Notes: generated from the sequence alone by a model not told the origin. 64,000 bases of DNA from Pseudomonadaceae bacterium (GCA_024743175.1 JANSXA010000007.1:202411-266410), one strand, 5' to 3'. Numbered from the stretch's first letter, positions 43,375 to 54,376 are shown. Program-made: numbers and translations.

Positions 43375-43414
43375 AAGAACGCTCCCTGCAGATAAAGGGC
43401 TGTTACACCGCGCA

Positions 43415-44092
43415 TCATCTCTGATATCGAGTCGGGTCGACTACCCCGGCGGCGGCAAATCCCTGCTGGCGGATTCGACAGCTGTCACACACCCCGCAGG
43501 CGGCGCCTTTTTCGTCAGCCTGGTAGCAGGAGACTGTGGCGGCATAATCAACATCCAGGGCAACACCTGCTGAGATGATCTGCGCCTTGGTCAAATCTAT
43601 CAGCGGTGTGTGAATAGTTATTTTCTGTCCTTCCACACCCGCTTTGGTTGCCAGGTTCGCCATCTGTTCAAAAGCCTGGATAAACTGCGGACGGCAGTCT
43701 GGATATCCGGAATAATCCACCGCGTTGACGCCGATGAAAATGTCATGAGCATCCAGCACTTCAGCCCAAGCCAGTGCCAGCGACAGAAAAACTGTGTTGC
43801 GTGCGGGTACATAGGTGATAGGAATACCTTCGGGCTCATCTGTCGGCACGGCTATGTCTGCATCAGTCAGCGCAGAGCCACCGAACGCACTGAGATCAAT
43901 ATCGAGAATTTTGTGTTGCCGCGCCAGATGCGCAATTTTCTTTGCTGCATTGAGCTCAGACACCGAACGCTGGTTGTAGTTAAACGACAACGCGTAGCAG
44001 CTGAACCCCTGGGAAGCCGCCATCGCCAGCACTGTCGCTGAATCCAGACCGCCTGATAAAAGCACTACTGCTTTTGTTTCATCTGCACTCAT
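43415..44092 (-). CDS. queC: QueC, 7-cyano-7-deazaguanine synthase
   Basis: 225 residues from the ATG at 44092, which overlaps the queE stop (ATGA); an in-frame start 21 bases earlier is less likely. PP-loop SGGLDS at 13-18 and C-terminal zinc cysteines in [17 protein letters not shown]. QueC turns 7-carboxy-7-deazaguanine into preQ0 with ATP and ammonia, a step to queuosine in tRNA. Final gene of the tol-pal-cpoB-queE-queC run. Confidence 0.96.
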   Translation of the reverse strand: MSADETKAVVLLSGGLDSATVLAMAASQGFSCYALSFNYNQRSVSELNAAKKIAHLARQHKILDIDLSAFGGSALTDADIAVPTDEPEGIPITYVPARNTVFLSLALAWAEVLDAHDIFIGVNAVDYSGYPDCRPQFIQAFEQMANLATKAGVEGQKITIHTPLIDLTKAQIISAGVALDVDYAATVSCYQADEKGAACGVCDSCRIRQQGFAAAGVVDPTRYQR

Positions 44093-44754
44093 CGTCCGGG
44101 CACATCCCCCCACAAGAGTTTGTGCAGCTGCAGTTGCATACGCACTGGTTTTTTATCCTGCACAATCCAGTTGGCAAGCTCGGTCGGGTTGAGCTGTTCA
44201 TGACTGGGTGAAAACAACACGTCCGCAACACGGTCATAAAGATCATGCTCGTCACACTTGAGTTTGGCCCACTCATAGTCCTGCCGATCACAGATTACAA
44301 ACTTAACCTGGTCGTGTGCATTCAGCGCTGCGAGGTTTGACCACAAATTGCGGTGCGACTCTGCTGAGGCGGGTGTTTTGAGATCAACAACCTTCACCAC
44401 TCTTGCATCCACTTCATCAACAGCCAGGGCGCCACTGGTTTCCAGCGAGACGCTGAAACCGCGATCGCACAAAGCTGTCATGAGTTGGTGTGCACCTGGC
44501 TGTGCCAGTGGTTCACCACCGGTTACGGTCACATGTTTCACACCGTGGCTGGTGACCTCGTCAATCACATCTTTGATGGCAATGACACGACCACCGGAAA
44601 ATGCATACGCGCTGTCGCAATAGGTACACCGCAGTGGGCACCCTGTGAGCCGGACAAACACGGTAGGTAGACCGACAGTATTCGCCTCGCCCTGCAGGGA
44701 AAGAAAAATTTCGGTGATGCGAAGAGAAGCAACAGCTTCAGCGACCTGGCTCAC
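44089..44754 (-). CDS. queE: QueE, 7-carboxy-7-deazaguanine synthase (radical SAM)
   Basis: 221 residues. The radical-SAM cluster cysteines are Cys39, Cys43 and Cys46 in [10 protein letters not shown], after the QueE lead-in [21 protein letters not shown] binds SAM. It contracts the ring of 6-carboxy-tetrahydropterin to the deazapurine core. Four bases after the cpoB stop, overlapping queC. This order follows tol-pal in many gammaproteobacteria. Confidence 0.96.
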   Translation of the reverse strand: MSQVAEAVASLRITEIFLSLQGEANTVGLPTVFVRLTGCPLRCTYCDSAYAFSGGRVIAIKDVIDEVTSHGVKHVTVTGGEPLAQPGAHQLMTALCDRGFSVSLETSGALAVDEVDARVVKVVDLKTPASAESHRNLWSNLAALNAHDQVKFVICDRQDYEWAKLKCDEHDLYDRVADVLFSPSHEQLNPTELANWIVQDKKPVRMQLQLHKLLWGDVPGR

Positions 44755-44758
44755 TTGT

Positions 44759-45685
44759 TTAACGCTGCAATTCTGCCGCGTACTTCTGTGCCAGACCTGC
44801 TGCAGGACTGTTGGGATGCAGCTGTTGAACGCGCTGCAGATAGTCTAAAGCGCTCTGGGTGTCCCCCAGATTGTCGTAAACCACACCCAACTTATACAAT
44901 GCGTCAGGCGTTTTCTGATGATCGGGATAAAGGTTCACAACCTGCGCAAATGCCTGACGGGCAAGCTCTGGCTCTACGTTACCAACCAGGTGTAATTCAC
45001 CTATCCAGTAATAGGCATTAGGCGTAAATTGACCATTAGGGTACGTCTCAATGAGGCGTTGAAAACCCAGCATTGACGCATCAAAATCCCGCGCCCGCAT
45101 GGCCTCAAAAGCCTTTGTATACGCATCCCTTTCACTCAGATTTGTCGGGCTGGCAGCCGATGTCAACGAGTCAGGTGCCGAGGTTATCGGACCCGGTGCA
45201 GGCTGCTTTTCCGTTATCGCCATGACACGACGGTCCAGGTCAAGATACTGCTCTTTCTGATCACGTTGCAGGCGATTAACCAGATAGGTCTGTTCTTCCA
45301 CCTGGCCGCGCAGATCCTGAATTTCCTGCTGCAGCACCTGCAGTTGATAAAACAGCTCGCTCAATTGACCTGAGCTGGCCGCACCGGTCTTTTGATCAGC
45401 GCTCGCTGCTTGAGCGGCATATGCAGGTTCCGTGGGTGCCGCTAACGTTCCATCGCTGTTGTACTTCGGTTCAATTGTCGGCGGTATGTCGAGGCTCCGG
45501 GCGCGATCTGCACGGTTAACCGGCGTGGGGTTTACTGCCCCTTCCGTTTGCAGAACGCGACGAGAATCTTCGACAGATTCTTCGATAGGCACCGCTGCTT
45601 GTATCGCTGGCGCAAAGGTCTGTGCAGCCAGAGTTGCACAGACCAAAGCTACGTTTGCATTAAGTGTCTGCCGAAAAATATTCAC
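44759..45685 (-). CDS. cpoB: CpoB (YbgF), Tol-Pal-associated periplasmic protein
   Basis: 308 residues. Secretion signal ending near IQAAVP, then a coiled-coil trimerisation stretch (about 105-155, QLQVLQQEIQDLRGQVEEQ) and three TPR repeats (about 190-305; DAYTKAFEAMRARDFDASM, DALYKLGVVYDNLGD). CpoB links Tol-driven outer-membrane constriction with PBP1B septal peptidoglycan synthesis. Longer linker between signal and coil than in E. coli. Downstream of pal by 23 bases. Confidence 0.93.
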   Translation of the reverse strand: MNIFRQTLNANVALVCATLAAQTFAPAIQAAVPIEESVEDSRRVLQTEGAVNPTPVNRADRARSLDIPPTIEPKYNSDGTLAAPTEPAYAAQAASADQKTGAASSGQLSELFYQLQVLQQEIQDLRGQVEEQTYLVNRLQRDQKEQYLDLDRRVMAITEKQPAPGPITSAPDSLTSAASPTNLSERDAYTKAFEAMRARDFDASMLGFQRLIETYPNGQFTPNAYYWIGELHLVGNVEPELARQAFAQVVNLYPDHQKTPDALYKLGVVYDNLGDTQSALDYLQRVQQLHPNSPAAGLAQKYAAELQR

Positions 45686-45708
45686 GACCCGGAGTTCCTC
45701 AATTGCGT

Positions 45709-46248
45709 CTAGCGATAAACCATTACCGCACGACGGTTACGTTCCCATGCAGATTCCGTGTGACCGGGATCAGCTGGCTGCTCTTCACCATAACTTACTG
45801 TCTCTATCTGACGTGCAGATACACCTGCTGACAGCAGGAAGCTGCGGATCGAATCTGCGCGACGTTCGCCCAGCGCCAGGTTGTATTCGCGTGTGCCGCG
45901 TTCGTCACAGTGGCCTTCGACCACAATGCTGCGATCGCTGTTACGACGCAGAACCTGGGCATGAAGTTCCAATGCGGCCAGATCACTGGGACTCAACACT
46001 GCGCGGTCGTAGCCAAAGTAAAAGGTGCGGGTCAGTGGACGACCATCAGGACCAAGCACGTTGCCGGCACTGTCAAAATCAGCCAGTTCAGGTTCGGGCT
46101 CAGGCTGCGGTACGGGTTGAGGCGCAGGTTGTTCAATAGGCTCGGGCTCAGGTACCGGCTCCGTAGAGGTACTGGAACAACCAGCCATCAGTAGGGCTGC
46201 CAACACCAGTGTCATCAGACTGGGGAAGCGGGGTGATTGCATCTGCAT
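45709..46248 (-). CDS. pal: Pal, peptidoglycan-associated outer-membrane lipoprotein
   Basis: 179 residues from the ATG at 46248, with AAGGAG six bases upstream. Lipobox LMAGC (Cys24), a Pro/Glu-rich linker (about 30-57) and an OmpA-like peptidoglycan-binding domain with VVEGHCDERGTREYNLALGERRA. Pal anchors the outer membrane to the wall and is moved to division sites by Tol. The linker is a run of Pro-Glu/Gln units, longer and more acidic than in E. coli Pal. Confidence 0.96.
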   Translation of the reverse strand: MQMQSPRFPSLMTLVLAALLMAGCSSTSTEPVPEPEPIEQPAPQPVPQPEPEPELADFDSAGNVLGPDGRPLTRTFYFGYDRAVLSPSDLAALELHAQVLRRNSDRSIVVEGHCDERGTREYNLALGERRADSIRSFLLSAGVSARQIETVSYGEEQPADPGHTESAWERNRRAVMVYR

Positions 46249-46346
46249 CAAGGTCTCCTTTGGTTGCACAAGGCAACGTTTTAAAGTGCTGATCCGAATT
46301 ATCCCGGGTCAGCTTGTTAAGTTCAGTCATCGATCTCTATTTCTGC

Positions 46347-47669
46347 TCAGCCGTCCAAAAACGGTGACCAAGCGGGTTCTCTCACATCCCCAGACGACGA
46401 TGGTAAGCGATACTTCACGCTGCCATCGATCGACACAACCGCAAGTATACCGCGTCCCCTGTCCTGGGTGGCATATATGAGCATCGTGCCATTTGGCGCG
46501 AGCGATGGCGACTCGTCTAAAGCTGTTTGCGTTAACACCTGCAAATTGTCGCGTTCCAGGTCCTGCCATGCAATATGGAAGACGCCATTTGTGCGGTGTA
46601 CAAAAACCAGATGCTTGCCGTCGGGCAGCAATCTGGCGCGCGCATTATAGTCACCACGAAACGTAAGTCTCTCTAAAAGATTAGTAGATAACTCCAGTTG
46701 ATAGATTTGTGGTCGCCCGCCACGGTCCGAGGTGAAAATGATGCTGCTGCCATCGGGTGACCAGCTGGGTTCTGTATCAATAGCGTGATGGCGGGTGACC
46801 TGCCGCAAAGATTTCGTAGCCAGATCCATAATAAATATTTCAGGATCGCCGTCTTTTGACAAGACCATTGCCAGTTGTCGGCCATCTGGTGAGAAAACCG
46901 GCGCACTGTTGATGCCACGGAAGTTTGTCAGACGCTCTCGATAGGGACCATTGACGTCCTGGATGACAATACTGGGTCGGCCCGTTTCAAACGTCACGTA
47001 GGCAACACGTTTGCCATCCGGGGCCCAACTGGCGGACATGATCGGTTCACGCGAACTGAACAGGGTACGCGACCGTTCACCATCAGAATCTGCAATTTCC
47101 AGTTGATATACCGCATCCGGGCTACCGGCATTGCGCGCCAGCACGTACATGATTTTGGTTGAAAAAGCGCCGCGAATACCGGTGACCTCTTCATAGATGG
47201 CGTCCGCAATCTGATGGGACACGTCACGCCACTGGCTGCGCGCTACAGAATAACGACGACTCAGCATAAGACGTTCGCCCAGCACGTCGTACAGCTCAAA
47301 CTCAACCGCAACGCGGCCGCCTGCATCAACTCGCGCACTGCCTATCACCAGGTAGGCGGTTTTTAAAATGCGCCAGTCGCGGAAAAAGACGGTCGCCCGG
47401 CTGCTTGGGTAAGACAACATGTTTTCCGACGCCAGTGGATCGAACTGGCCGCTGCGCGCAAGATCAAAACCGACAATATCGGCTATATTCGTCTCGCTCA
47501 TGAGACTGGGGTCCATCTTGAACGGCACCACCGCAACACGAATAGGCTCATCAACACCGCGATCAATAATGATCGTGTCGAGGGAGCCTGCAGCAAATGT
47601 TGCACTGCTGACCAGCAGGCTGACACACGCGGAAAACAAAACAACTGACACAAATGAGATTTTTTGCAT
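46347..47669 (-). CDS. tolB: TolB, periplasmic beta-propeller
   Basis: 440 residues. Signal peptide (cleavage near TFAA), N-terminal alpha/beta domain with the TolA/Pal-binding segment, then a six-bladed propeller with repeats such as [27 protein letters not shown] and [17 protein letters not shown]. TolB binds Pal and passes the Tol signal. Positioned between tolA (36 bases) and pal (98 bases). Confidence 0.96.
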   Translation of the reverse strand: MQKISFVSVVLFSACVSLLVSSATFAAGSLDTIIIDRGVDEPIRVAVVPFKMDPSLMSETNIADIVGFDLARSGQFDPLASENMLSYPSSRATVFFRDWRILKTAYLVIGSARVDAGGRVAVEFELYDVLGERLMLSRRYSVARSQWRDVSHQIADAIYEEVTGIRGAFSTKIMYVLARNAGSPDAVYQLEIADSDGERSRTLFSSREPIMSASWAPDGKRVAYVTFETGRPSIVIQDVNGPYRERLTNFRGINSAPVFSPDGRQLAMVLSKDGDPEIFIMDLATKSLRQVTRHHAIDTEPSWSPDGSSIIFTSDRGGRPQIYQLELSTNLLERLTFRGDYNARARLLPDGKHLVFVHRTNGVFHIAWQDLERDNLQVLTQTALDESPSLAPNGTMLIYATQDRGRGILAVVSIDGSVKYRLPSSSGDVREPAWSPFLDG

Positions 47670-47705
47670 GATATAAGCCCGTAGCCGATCCGTCGAAACA
47701 GACAG

Positions 47706-48440
47706 CTACCTCAATAAATCCTCTGGTTGAAACAAAAAGTAAAACTGACGGAAATTCTCTTCAAAAATGGCGTTGTCCTGTGGCACCTCAAAGCGCCGAG
47801 CGCGTCGCACGGCCTGCTCCGCTGAACGATCAAACGCCGTGCTGCCGGACGATTCAACAACGCTCACCGCTACGACCTCACCGGTTGGAATCAGTTCAAC
47901 CAGAAGTTTTGCTGACATGCCGTTACGCGCACTGGGCGGCCGCGACCAGTTCTGTCTTACCAGATCATAGATACCCAGCTGGTAGGACTGTGCCACCATT
48001 TCCGCAGTACCTGCCTGCAGATTGGCAGATTCGGTTGAAATGGCCTGCTCCAGGGAGGATTGTGCAAGCTCGTTGAGACGTTGCTGACGCTCCAGGCGAT
48101 CGCGCTCCTGTTCTGCCAGACGATCAGCTTTCTCCTGCTCTTGTTTCGCCTTTAGAGCGTCGGCCTTTTTCTTTTCTGCTAGAGCAGAATCTTCTTTGGG
48201 CGGACTGACCGGTTTGGGTTTGGCTGTTGGTGTCGGCTGCGCCACGGGTTTGCTCACAGGAGCCGGTGCAGGTCTGGCTTTGGGTTCCAGCACCAGAAGG
48301 TTCGCCATGACGGCTTGCGGGCGGACTACGTTCAGCTGCTTCTGTTCCGGTGTCCAGCCACTGTAAAGCGCCCAGGCAGCAATGCCATGCAGGCCGAGGG
48401 CTAAAACAAAAGGCGCGCTATATTGGCGTAACCAATACAC
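47706..48440 (-). CDS. tolA: TolA, inner-membrane energy-transducing protein
   Basis: 244 residues, short for TolA (E. coli 421). N-terminal span about 9-26 (FVLALGLHGIAAWALYSGW), a Pro/Lys-rich part with VAQPTPTAKPKPVSPPKE, a Lys/Glu/Arg helical stretch (domain II, much shortened), and C-terminal domain III (about 150-244: IYDLVRQNWSRPPSA). TolA spans the periplasm to reach TolB/Pal, so the shorter domain II implies a narrower reach or a more extended state. One base after tolR. Confidence 0.93.
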   Translation of the reverse strand: MYWLRQYSAPFVLALGLHGIAAWALYSGWTPEQKQLNVVRPQAVMANLLVLEPKARPAPAPVSKPVAQPTPTAKPKPVSPPKEDSALAEKKKADALKAKQEQEKADRLAEQERDRLERQQRLNELAQSSLEQAISTESANLQAGTAEMVAQSYQLGIYDLVRQNWSRPPSARNGMSAKLLVELIPTGEVVAVSVVESSGSTAFDRSAEQAVRRARRFEVPQDNAIFEENFRQFYFLFQPEDLLR

Positions 48441-48441
48441 T

Positions 48442-48876
48442 TCAGCCCCCTAAAGTTGGTGGGTCGGTAATTAACCCCACGCTGTTTGCCCCCGCTTTTT
48501 GAAGTACAGTCATCACGCCCACGACATTGCCATAATCTAACGTATGGTCTGCTTTTATATATACCGGCACGTCATCACGTGCGCGTAGAATTTTTCCGGC
48601 CTGTTCTTCCAGAGAAAAAACCGTAACCCGGGTGCCGTCGTCGTCAGCATCGAGCATACCGAGATTCATGAAGATGGCGCCGTCCGCCCGCATCGAAACC
48701 ACCAGCGGATCTTCTACTGAATCGTCGATACTTTCCGAAGGCGCTTCAGGCAGATCGACCACAACACCCTGGGTAAGCAAGGGCGCAGTCGCCATGAAGA
48801 TAACCAGCAGCACCAGCATCACGTCGATGTACGGTACAACGTTAATTTCAGACATCGGTTTACGACGGGCAGCCAT
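48442..48876 (-). CDS. tolR: TolR, proton-channel partner of TolQ
   Basis: 144 residues, ExbD/TolR family. One N-terminal span with the essential Asp in VVPYIDVMLVLLVIFM (about residue 18), then a periplasmic domain ending in GVMTVLQKAGANSVGLITD. Together with TolQ it converts proton flow into TolA movement. Two bases after tolQ. Confidence 0.95.
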   Translation of the reverse strand: MAARRKPMSEINVVPYIDVMLVLLVIFMATAPLLTQGVVVDLPEAPSESIDDSVEDPLVVSMRADGAIFMNLGMLDADDDGTRVTVFSLEEQAGKILRARDDVPVYIKADHTLDYGNVVGVMTVLQKAGANSVGLITDPPTLGG

Positions 48877-48878
48877 GT

Positions 48879-49565
48879 TTAGCTCTCTTCTATGCGCGTA
48901 TGCGCTGCCCGGTGCAGAATCGTAGACACTTCGTCAGCAAAAGCTTCATACCGCTTCATCAGAATTTCCACCCGTGCGGAAAAGCGATTGTACGCAATCA
49001 CTGCGGGAATTGCGGCAAACAGGCCCATTGCCGTGGCCACCAACGCTTCAGATATACCCGGCGCAACTGACGCGAGGGTTGCCTGGCTCATGTTAGCCAG
49101 CGAGCGGAATGAATTCATGATGCCCCAGACTGTACCAAACAAACCTACGTAAGGGCTGGTCGAGCCAACGGTTGCCAGAAAAGGTAAATGTGTTTCAAGA
49201 CGTGCTTCTTCACGATTCACAGCCACGCGCATCGTCCGTTGCACCCCCTGCATGACTGCGTCAGCATCAATACCTGTCTGCTCGGTCAGCCGTGTGTACT
49301 CACGAAACCCGGAGGCAAAAATATTCTCGATACCGTTTAAGCTTTCTTCACGCTCAAGTTCAACAAAAAACTTGCGCAAATCGATACCTGACCAGAAATG
49401 TTCTTCAAAATCTTCCACTTCCGCCTGGGCGCGACGCAGGAAAAACCAACGCTGGAAGATCATCATCCACGACACCACGGACGCCAGCACCAGCAGCGCC
49501 ATGACGCCCTGCACCAACAGGCTGGCGTTCGAGATGAGTTCAAAAATAGAAAGCTGTTCCGCCAC
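48879..49565 (-). CDS. tolQ: TolQ, proton-channel subunit
   Basis: 228 residues, MotA/TolQ/ExbB family with three spans (about 15-38, 130-155, 170-195). VGSTSPYVGLFGTVWGIMNSF and EALVATAMGLFAAIPAVIAYN are signature stretches. It lies 11 bases after ruvB; the thioesterase gene ybgC that usually separates ruvB and tolQ is absent. Confidence 0.96.
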   Translation of the reverse strand: MAEQLSIFELISNASLLVQGVMALLVLASVVSWMMIFQRWFFLRRAQAEVEDFEEHFWSGIDLRKFFVELEREESLNGIENIFASGFREYTRLTEQTGIDADAVMQGVQRTMRVAVNREEARLETHLPFLATVGSTSPYVGLFGTVWGIMNSFRSLANMSQATLASVAPGISEALVATAMGLFAAIPAVIAYNRFSARVEILMKRYEAFADEVSTILHRAAHTRIEES

Positions 49566-49576
49566 TGATTACTCCT

Positions 49577-50635
49577 TTAATCCAACGACATGCGGCTTTG
49601 AGACGTTTGTGCCGGAGGCAGTTTATCTTCTCCCGGCGGCGTGATGCCGAAGTGCTGATAACACTTGGCTGTAGCCACCCGACCCCGCGGCGTGCGCATG
49701 ATATACCCTTGTTGAATCAAATAGGGCTCTATCACATCTTCGATAGTGTCTTTCTCTTCACTTACGGCTGCTGCCACTGATTCCAGCCCCACCGGTCCAC
49801 CACCAAATTTGTCCAGGATTGCCGACAGCAGACGTCGGTCCATCAGATCAAAACCCTGTTTATCGACTTTCAGCAGGTTGAGTGCATCATCAGCAATTTC
49901 AGCAGTGACCAGGCCGTTGCCTTTGACCTGCGCAAAATCACGTACGCGGCGCAGCAATCGGTTAGCGATGCGCGGCGTACCACGGCTGCGGCGAGCGATT
50001 TCTGCAGCGCCGGCTGAATCTGCCTGCAACTCAAGTTTGGCTGCAGACCGTGTCACGATCTGCGTGAGTTCTTCCACGGTGTAAAACTCAAGGCGCTGCA
50101 CAATACCGAACCGATCGCGCAACGGACTGGTCAACAGACCCGCTCTGGTGGTTGCGCCAACCAGCGTAAAGGGTGGCAGATCGAGTTTCAGAGAGCGTGC
50201 AGCGGGACCTTCGCCAATCAGTATATCCAGCTGAAAATCTTCCATGGCTGGATACAGGATTTCTTCCACCACCGGCGACAGACGATGGATTTCATCTACA
50301 AATAGAACATCACCTTCGTCCAGATTTGTCAGCATCGCTGCCAGATCTCCAGGTTTTTCCAGGACCGGACCTGATGTTGACTTGATCATGCCGTGCATTT
50401 CTCTGGCGATAATATTCGCCAGCGTTGTTTTACCGAGCCCGGGAGGACCAAAAATAAGTGTGTGATCCAACGCTTCACCACGACCTCTGGCGGCGCGGAT
50501 AAAGATATCCATCTGCTCTTTTACCGCGCTCTGACCGATATATTCAGCCAGGCTGATCGGACGCAGTGCGTGGTCGTGGCGTTTTTCTCCAGGTTCAGGA
50601 TGACCTGATATCAGGCGATCAGGTTCAATGCTCAT
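49577..50635 (-). CDS. ruvB: RuvB, Holliday-junction branch-migration ATPase
   Basis: 352 residues. Walker A GPPGLGKT at 63-70, Walker B LFVDEIHR, sensor 1 GATTRAG, arginine finger RDRFG, and a C-terminal winged helix with TPRGRVAT that contacts DNA. The hexamer drives branch migration with RuvA. Start overlaps the ruvA stop (ATGA). Confidence 0.98.
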   Translation of the reverse strand: MSIEPDRLISGHPEPGEKRHDHALRPISLAEYIGQSAVKEQMDIFIRAARGRGEALDHTLIFGPPGLGKTTLANIIAREMHGMIKSTSGPVLEKPGDLAAMLTNLDEGDVLFVDEIHRLSPVVEEILYPAMEDFQLDILIGEGPAARSLKLDLPPFTLVGATTRAGLLTSPLRDRFGIVQRLEFYTVEELTQIVTRSAAKLELQADSAGAAEIARRSRGTPRIANRLLRRVRDFAQVKGNGLVTAEIADDALNLLKVDKQGFDLMDRRLLSAILDKFGGGPVGLESVAAAVSEEKDTIEDVIEPYLIQQGYIMRTPRGRVATAKCYQHFGITPPGEDKLPPAQTSQSRMSLD

Positions 50636-51273
50636 GATGCACCTGACGACTGCACAAAGCCGCGCAGAGCGAGACGCACCAGCGCTTCAGCGCTGAGTTG
50701 CTCACCGGCAACCTGCTGGCTGGCTGCGGCCACGGCACGTTGCGCTTCAGCCGGCCGATAACCGAGGGCTATCAGTGCATCCTCTGCCTCACCCACCTGA
50801 CTCTGTGCACTGGGCACAAAGGCTCCATCTGCACTGACTACAGCGGCAGGCACCGCACCATTGTGGGTCAATTCATCAATCCTGCTTTTTAACTCAATCA
50901 TTAAACGTTCGGCAGTCTTACGACCCACGCCCGGCACCTTGGTCAATACCGATACATTGTTATCCCTGACGGCGACACCGAGGGTGTGCGGATCGAGTGC
51001 TGATATCAACGCCAGACCGAGTTTTGGGCCGACACCGTTGATTTTGATAAACGCCCGGAAAAGGTCACGTTCGTGTTTGCTGGCAAAGCCGAACAGGAGT
51101 TGCGCATCTTCACGAACGACAAAGTGCGTGAACAACGTTAACGCTGTACCCGTCTGCGGTGCTGCTAACAGAACGTTCGCAGAAACCTCCAGCTCGTAGG
51201 CGACGCCTGCCACATCCACTAACAAATGCGTTGCGTCCAGCTCAATGAGCTTGCCTGTGATTCTGCCAATCAA
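50632..51273 (-). CDS. ruvA: RuvA, Holliday-junction binding protein
   Basis: 213 residues from a TTG at 51273 (no ATG is near the conserved MIGRITGKL). OB domain (1-62), two helix-hairpin-helix motifs ([13 protein letters not shown] and [12 protein letters not shown]) and C-terminal domain III (about 160-205, [16 protein letters not shown]) that binds RuvB. The junction-bound tetramer recruits RuvB. 20 bases after ruvC. Confidence 0.97.
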   Translation of the reverse strand: MIGRITGKLIELDATHLLVDVAGVAYELEVSANVLLAAPQTGTALTLFTHFVVREDAQLLFGFASKHERDLFRAFIKINGVGPKLGLALISALDPHTLGVAVRDNNVSVLTKVPGVGRKTAERLMIELKSRIDELTHNGAVPAAVVSADGAFVPSAQSQVGEAEDALIALGYRPAEAQRAVAAASQQVAGEQLSAEALVRLALRGFVQSSGAS

Positions 51274-51293
51274 GTTATCTGACCTGTACTCGA

Positions 51294-51806
51294 CTAATGC
51301 TTAAGAGCCGCAGTATTGACGTGGCAAACGGCAATGGCAAGCGCGTCTGCCGCATCCGCCTGTGGCAGGCCTGAAAGGTGCAGAAGGGCCTGCACCATAT
51401 GCTGTACCTGAGCCTTGTTGGCGCGGCCGGTGCCGACAACAGCCAGCTTCACCTGCCGCGCGGCGTATTCATAGACCGGCAGATCTGCAGCCACTGCTGC
51501 CGCGATGGCTACGCCTCGCGCCTGACCGAGTTTCAGAGCGGATTGCGCATTGCGCGCCACAAACACGTTTTCGATGGCAAATTCGTCAGGCTGGTAGTGT
51601 TCAATCAGCTCTTTAACCGCTGTGTAAATCTGACCCAGACGGGCTGGCAGGTTTGTACCCGCGGTGCGAATACAGCCACTTGCGCAATAGCTTGTCTGAC
51701 GACCCTGAACCTTGATCAAGCCATAGCCGGTAACCACAGACCCCGGGTCAATACCCAGCACACAGCGACTGTGTGTGACTCTTTCAGGCACAGAGATTTC
51801 AGGCAC
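51294..51806 (-). CDS. ruvC: RuvC, Holliday-junction resolvase
   Basis: 170 residues from the GTG at 51806. Catalytic acids Asp20 in LGIDPGS, Glu79 in FAIENVF, and the C-terminal pair in [11 protein letters not shown]. RuvC cuts the junction held by RuvAB. A perfect 15-bp tandem duplication (51782-51811) repeats the GTG and the next codons, giving a second possible GTG start five codons later (51791). No clear ribosome site precedes either, and yebC ends five bases upstream, so translation is likely coupled. Confidence 0.96.
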   Translation of the reverse strand: MPEISVPERVTHSRCVLGIDPGSVVTGYGLIKVQGRQTSYCASGCIRTAGTNLPARLGQIYTAVKELIEHYQPDEFAIENVFVARNAQSALKLGQARGVAIAAAVAADLPVYEYAARQVKLAVVGTGRANKAQVQHMVQALLHLSGLPQADAADALAIAVCHVNTAALKH

Positions 51807-51811
51807 AGAGA

Positions 51812-52549
51812 TCAGTTGTAGGCACTGTCAGGAAAGTCGCCATTACTGTACACCTCCTGCACATCGTCGAGCTCTTCCAATGCATCCAGCAGCCGCAGGA
51901 CTTTTTCAGCCAGTTCTTCATCACAGTCAGTTGTGGTTGAAGCCACCATAGTGACTTCGTGGTGATCAGGTGGCAGCTCGGCTTCGGTGAGTGCTGCAAC
52001 CACATCAGACAGATTTTCCCAGGGTGTTGTGACCGACAGTGCACCGTCGTCTTCCGCTTCGATGTCTTCAGCACCAGCATCCAGTGCAACTTCCATCACC
52101 TGTTCCTCGTCTGCACCGGGGGCGAAGTTGATGATGCCTTGTTTTGTGAACAGGTAAGCCACAGATCCATCGGTGCCCAGATTACCACCGGCTTTACTGA
52201 ACGCATGGCGGACTTCAGCCACAGTACGGTTTCGGTTGTCGGTCATGGCCTCAACCAGAACAGCAACACCGCCAGGACCGTACCCCTCATAAACCAGTTC
52301 TTCGACATCACTGCCTTCACCATCACCCGCGCCACGCGCTACCGCACGCTCGATTGTGTCTTTGGGCATATTTGCTGCCAGCGCTTTATCTACGGCAGCA
52401 CGCAATCGCGGGTTATCCGCCACTTCGCCGCCGCCTAAACGCGCAGCAACGGTCACTTCACGAATAATTTTGGTGTAAAGCTTGCCTCTTTTTTTATCCT
52501 GGGCGGCTTTGCGATGTTTGATATTCGCCCATTTACTGTGACCTGCCAT
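51812..52549 (-). CDS. yebC: YebC/PmpR-family regulator or translation factor
   Basis: 245 residues. N-terminal [23 protein letters not shown] is the family signature; three-domain protein throughout with the acidic [20 protein letters not shown]. Relatives have been described as DNA-binding regulators (PmpR) and as factors helping ribosomes through proline runs. Five bases before ruvC, 54 after aspS; the aspS-yebC-ruvC order is common in gammaproteobacteria. Confidence 0.96.
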   Translation of the reverse strand: MAGHSKWANIKHRKAAQDKKRGKLYTKIIREVTVAARLGGGEVADNPRLRAAVDKALAANMPKDTIERAVARGAGDGEGSDVEELVYEGYGPGGVAVLVEAMTDNRNRTVAEVRHAFSKAGGNLGTDGSVAYLFTKQGIINFAPGADEEQVMEVALDAGAEDIEAEDDGALSVTTPWENLSDVVAALTEAELPPDHHEVTMVASTTTDCDEELAEKVLRLLDALEELDDVQEVYSNGDFPDSAYN

Positions 52550-52603
52550 GTTGGTTGCAACACCTCGCTATAGATTGCGCTTTATTCAGACAAACGATAC
52601 CTG

Positions 52604-54376
52604 TCAGACTGCGGTCTGCGTTGGCTTCCGAACCCGGATATGCAGATCCCGTAACTGATGTTCGTCCACCTCGTTTGGCGCAGACATCATCAGGCAGGCT
52701 GCAGTCTGAGTTTTCGGAAACGCAATAACATCACGAATAGATTCCGTCTGGGTCATCAGCATCACCAGGCGATCAAGCCCAAACGCGATGCCACCATGGG
52801 GTGGACAACCATACTGCAACGCATCTAGAAGAAAGCCAAATTTTGCCTGAGCTTCCTGCCCCATCTGCAACGCCTCAAACACCGCTGACTGCATTTTCTG
52901 GTCGTGTATCCGCAAAGAGCCACCGCCAATTTCTGAACCGTTAACAACCACGTCATAAGCAGCGGCATAAGCCTCCAGCGGCTTTGCCAGTAACTCTTCC
53001 GGCGTGCAGGTGGGTTGCGTAAATGGGTGATGTTCCGCGCCCAGAGTGCCGTCTTTGTTAGCCGCAAACATTGGAAAGTTGACGACCCAACAGGGTGCGT
53101 AACCCGCAGCAATAACGTCCATGCGTTCACCGAGTTCGTCACGTAACGCACCCATTGAGTCGTTTACAACTTTTGCCTGATCTGCGCCAAAAAAGACCAC
53201 GTCACCGTCCTGCGCGCCAACGCGCTCGAGAATTGCAAGCGTGACTTCTTCAGGCAGGAATTTCAGGATCGGTGATTGCAGACCGTCGTATCCGGTTTTC
53301 AGGTCGTTAACCTTGATGTAAGCAAGCCCCTTCGCTCCGTATCGAGAAACAAACTCGGTAAGCTCATCAATCACTCTACGCGGCAGAGCGGCCGCACCAG
53401 GCGCGCGCAGTGCAACCACTCGACCCTGCGCATCGTTAGCAGGTCCGCTGAATACTTTAAACTCTACATCGCGCAGCAAATCAGCAATATCTGTCAGGCG
53501 CAGGGGGTTGCGCAGATCCGGTCGATCGCTGCCAAAATCACGCATCGCCTCGTCCCAGCTGAGCACGGGAAAATCACCAAGATCGATGTCCAGAAAATCG
53601 GCAAACAGACCACGCAACAGTCCTTCGGTCAATTCCATAACCTGTTGCTGACTGATGAAAGAAGCCTCTATATCGATCTGTGTAAACTCAGGCTGTCGGT
53701 CAGCACGCAGGTCTTCATCTCTATAACAGCGGGCAATCTGATAATACTTGTCCATGCCGGACATCATCAGCAGCTGCTTATACACCTGTGGTGACTGAGG
53801 CAATGCAAAGAACTGACCAGGGTGTGTGCGACTGGGCACCAGATAATCACGTGCGCCTTCCGGTGTTGCACGTGACAACGTCGGCGTTTCCACCTCCCAA
53901 TACCCGTTTTCCTCCAGGTAACGACGCGTTTGGCTGGCAATGGCTGCGCGCATCCGCATGCGGTTCTGCATTTCCGGTCGTCGCAAATCCATATAACGAT
54001 AACGAAGGCGAACATCCTCACCCGCTTCGGAGTGCTGGTCTAACTGAAACGGCGGCGTTTGAGCAACATTGAGAATTTCCAGCTCCAGACCAAGGATTTC
54101 GATTTCGCCCGTCGTCATATCAGGATTAACCGTGCCTTCCGGCCGGGCACGCACCCGCCCTTTTGCACGCAGCACATATTCGTTGCGCACACTGTCGGCC
54201 AGGGCAAAGCTTTCTACCGTGTCCGGATCGTACACCACCTGAACGATACCGGTCCGATCGCGCAGATCCAGAAAGATCACACCGCCATGGTCACGGCGCC
54301 GATGCACCCAGCCACATACAGCAACTTCTGCACCAACCTTTGACGCATTGATCTCTCCACAATAATCACTACGCAT
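52604..54376 (-). CDS. aspS: Aspartyl-tRNA synthetase, probably non-discriminating
   Basis: 590 residues, bacterial type: N-terminal anticodon OB domain, class II core with FALPQSPQ and [21 protein letters not shown] (motif 2), GAD insertion (about 290-420) and motif 3 GIAFGLDRL. The OB domain reads VHRRRDHGG with His30 (E. coli has Leu) and RPEG where E. coli has a Lys; in Pseudomonas these positions (His31, Gly82) mark enzymes that also charge tRNA-Asn for GatCAB. Non-discriminating status is inferred from these residues. Confidence 0.96.
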   Translation of the reverse strand: MRSDYCGEINASKVGAEVAVCGWVHRRRDHGGVIFLDLRDRTGIVQVVYDPDTVESFALADSVRNEYVLRAKGRVRARPEGTVNPDMTTGEIEILGLELEILNVAQTPPFQLDQHSEAGEDVRLRYRYMDLRRPEMQNRMRMRAAIASQTRRYLEENGYWEVETPTLSRATPEGARDYLVPSRTHPGQFFALPQSPQVYKQLLMMSGMDKYYQIARCYRDEDLRADRQPEFTQIDIEASFISQQQVMELTEGLLRGLFADFLDIDLGDFPVLSWDEAMRDFGSDRPDLRNPLRLTDIADLLRDVEFKVFSGPANDAQGRVVALRAPGAAALPRRVIDELTEFVSRYGAKGLAYIKVNDLKTGYDGLQSPILKFLPEEVTLAILERVGAQDGDVVFFGADQAKVVNDSMGALRDELGERMDVIAAGYAPCWVVNFPMFAANKDGTLGAEHHPFTQPTCTPEELLAKPLEAYAAAYDVVVNGSEIGGGSLRIHDQKMQSAVFEALQMGQEAQAKFGFLLDALQYGCPPHGGIAFGLDRLVMLMTQTESIRDVIAFPKTQTAACLMMSAPNEVDEHQLRDLHIRVRKPTQTAV

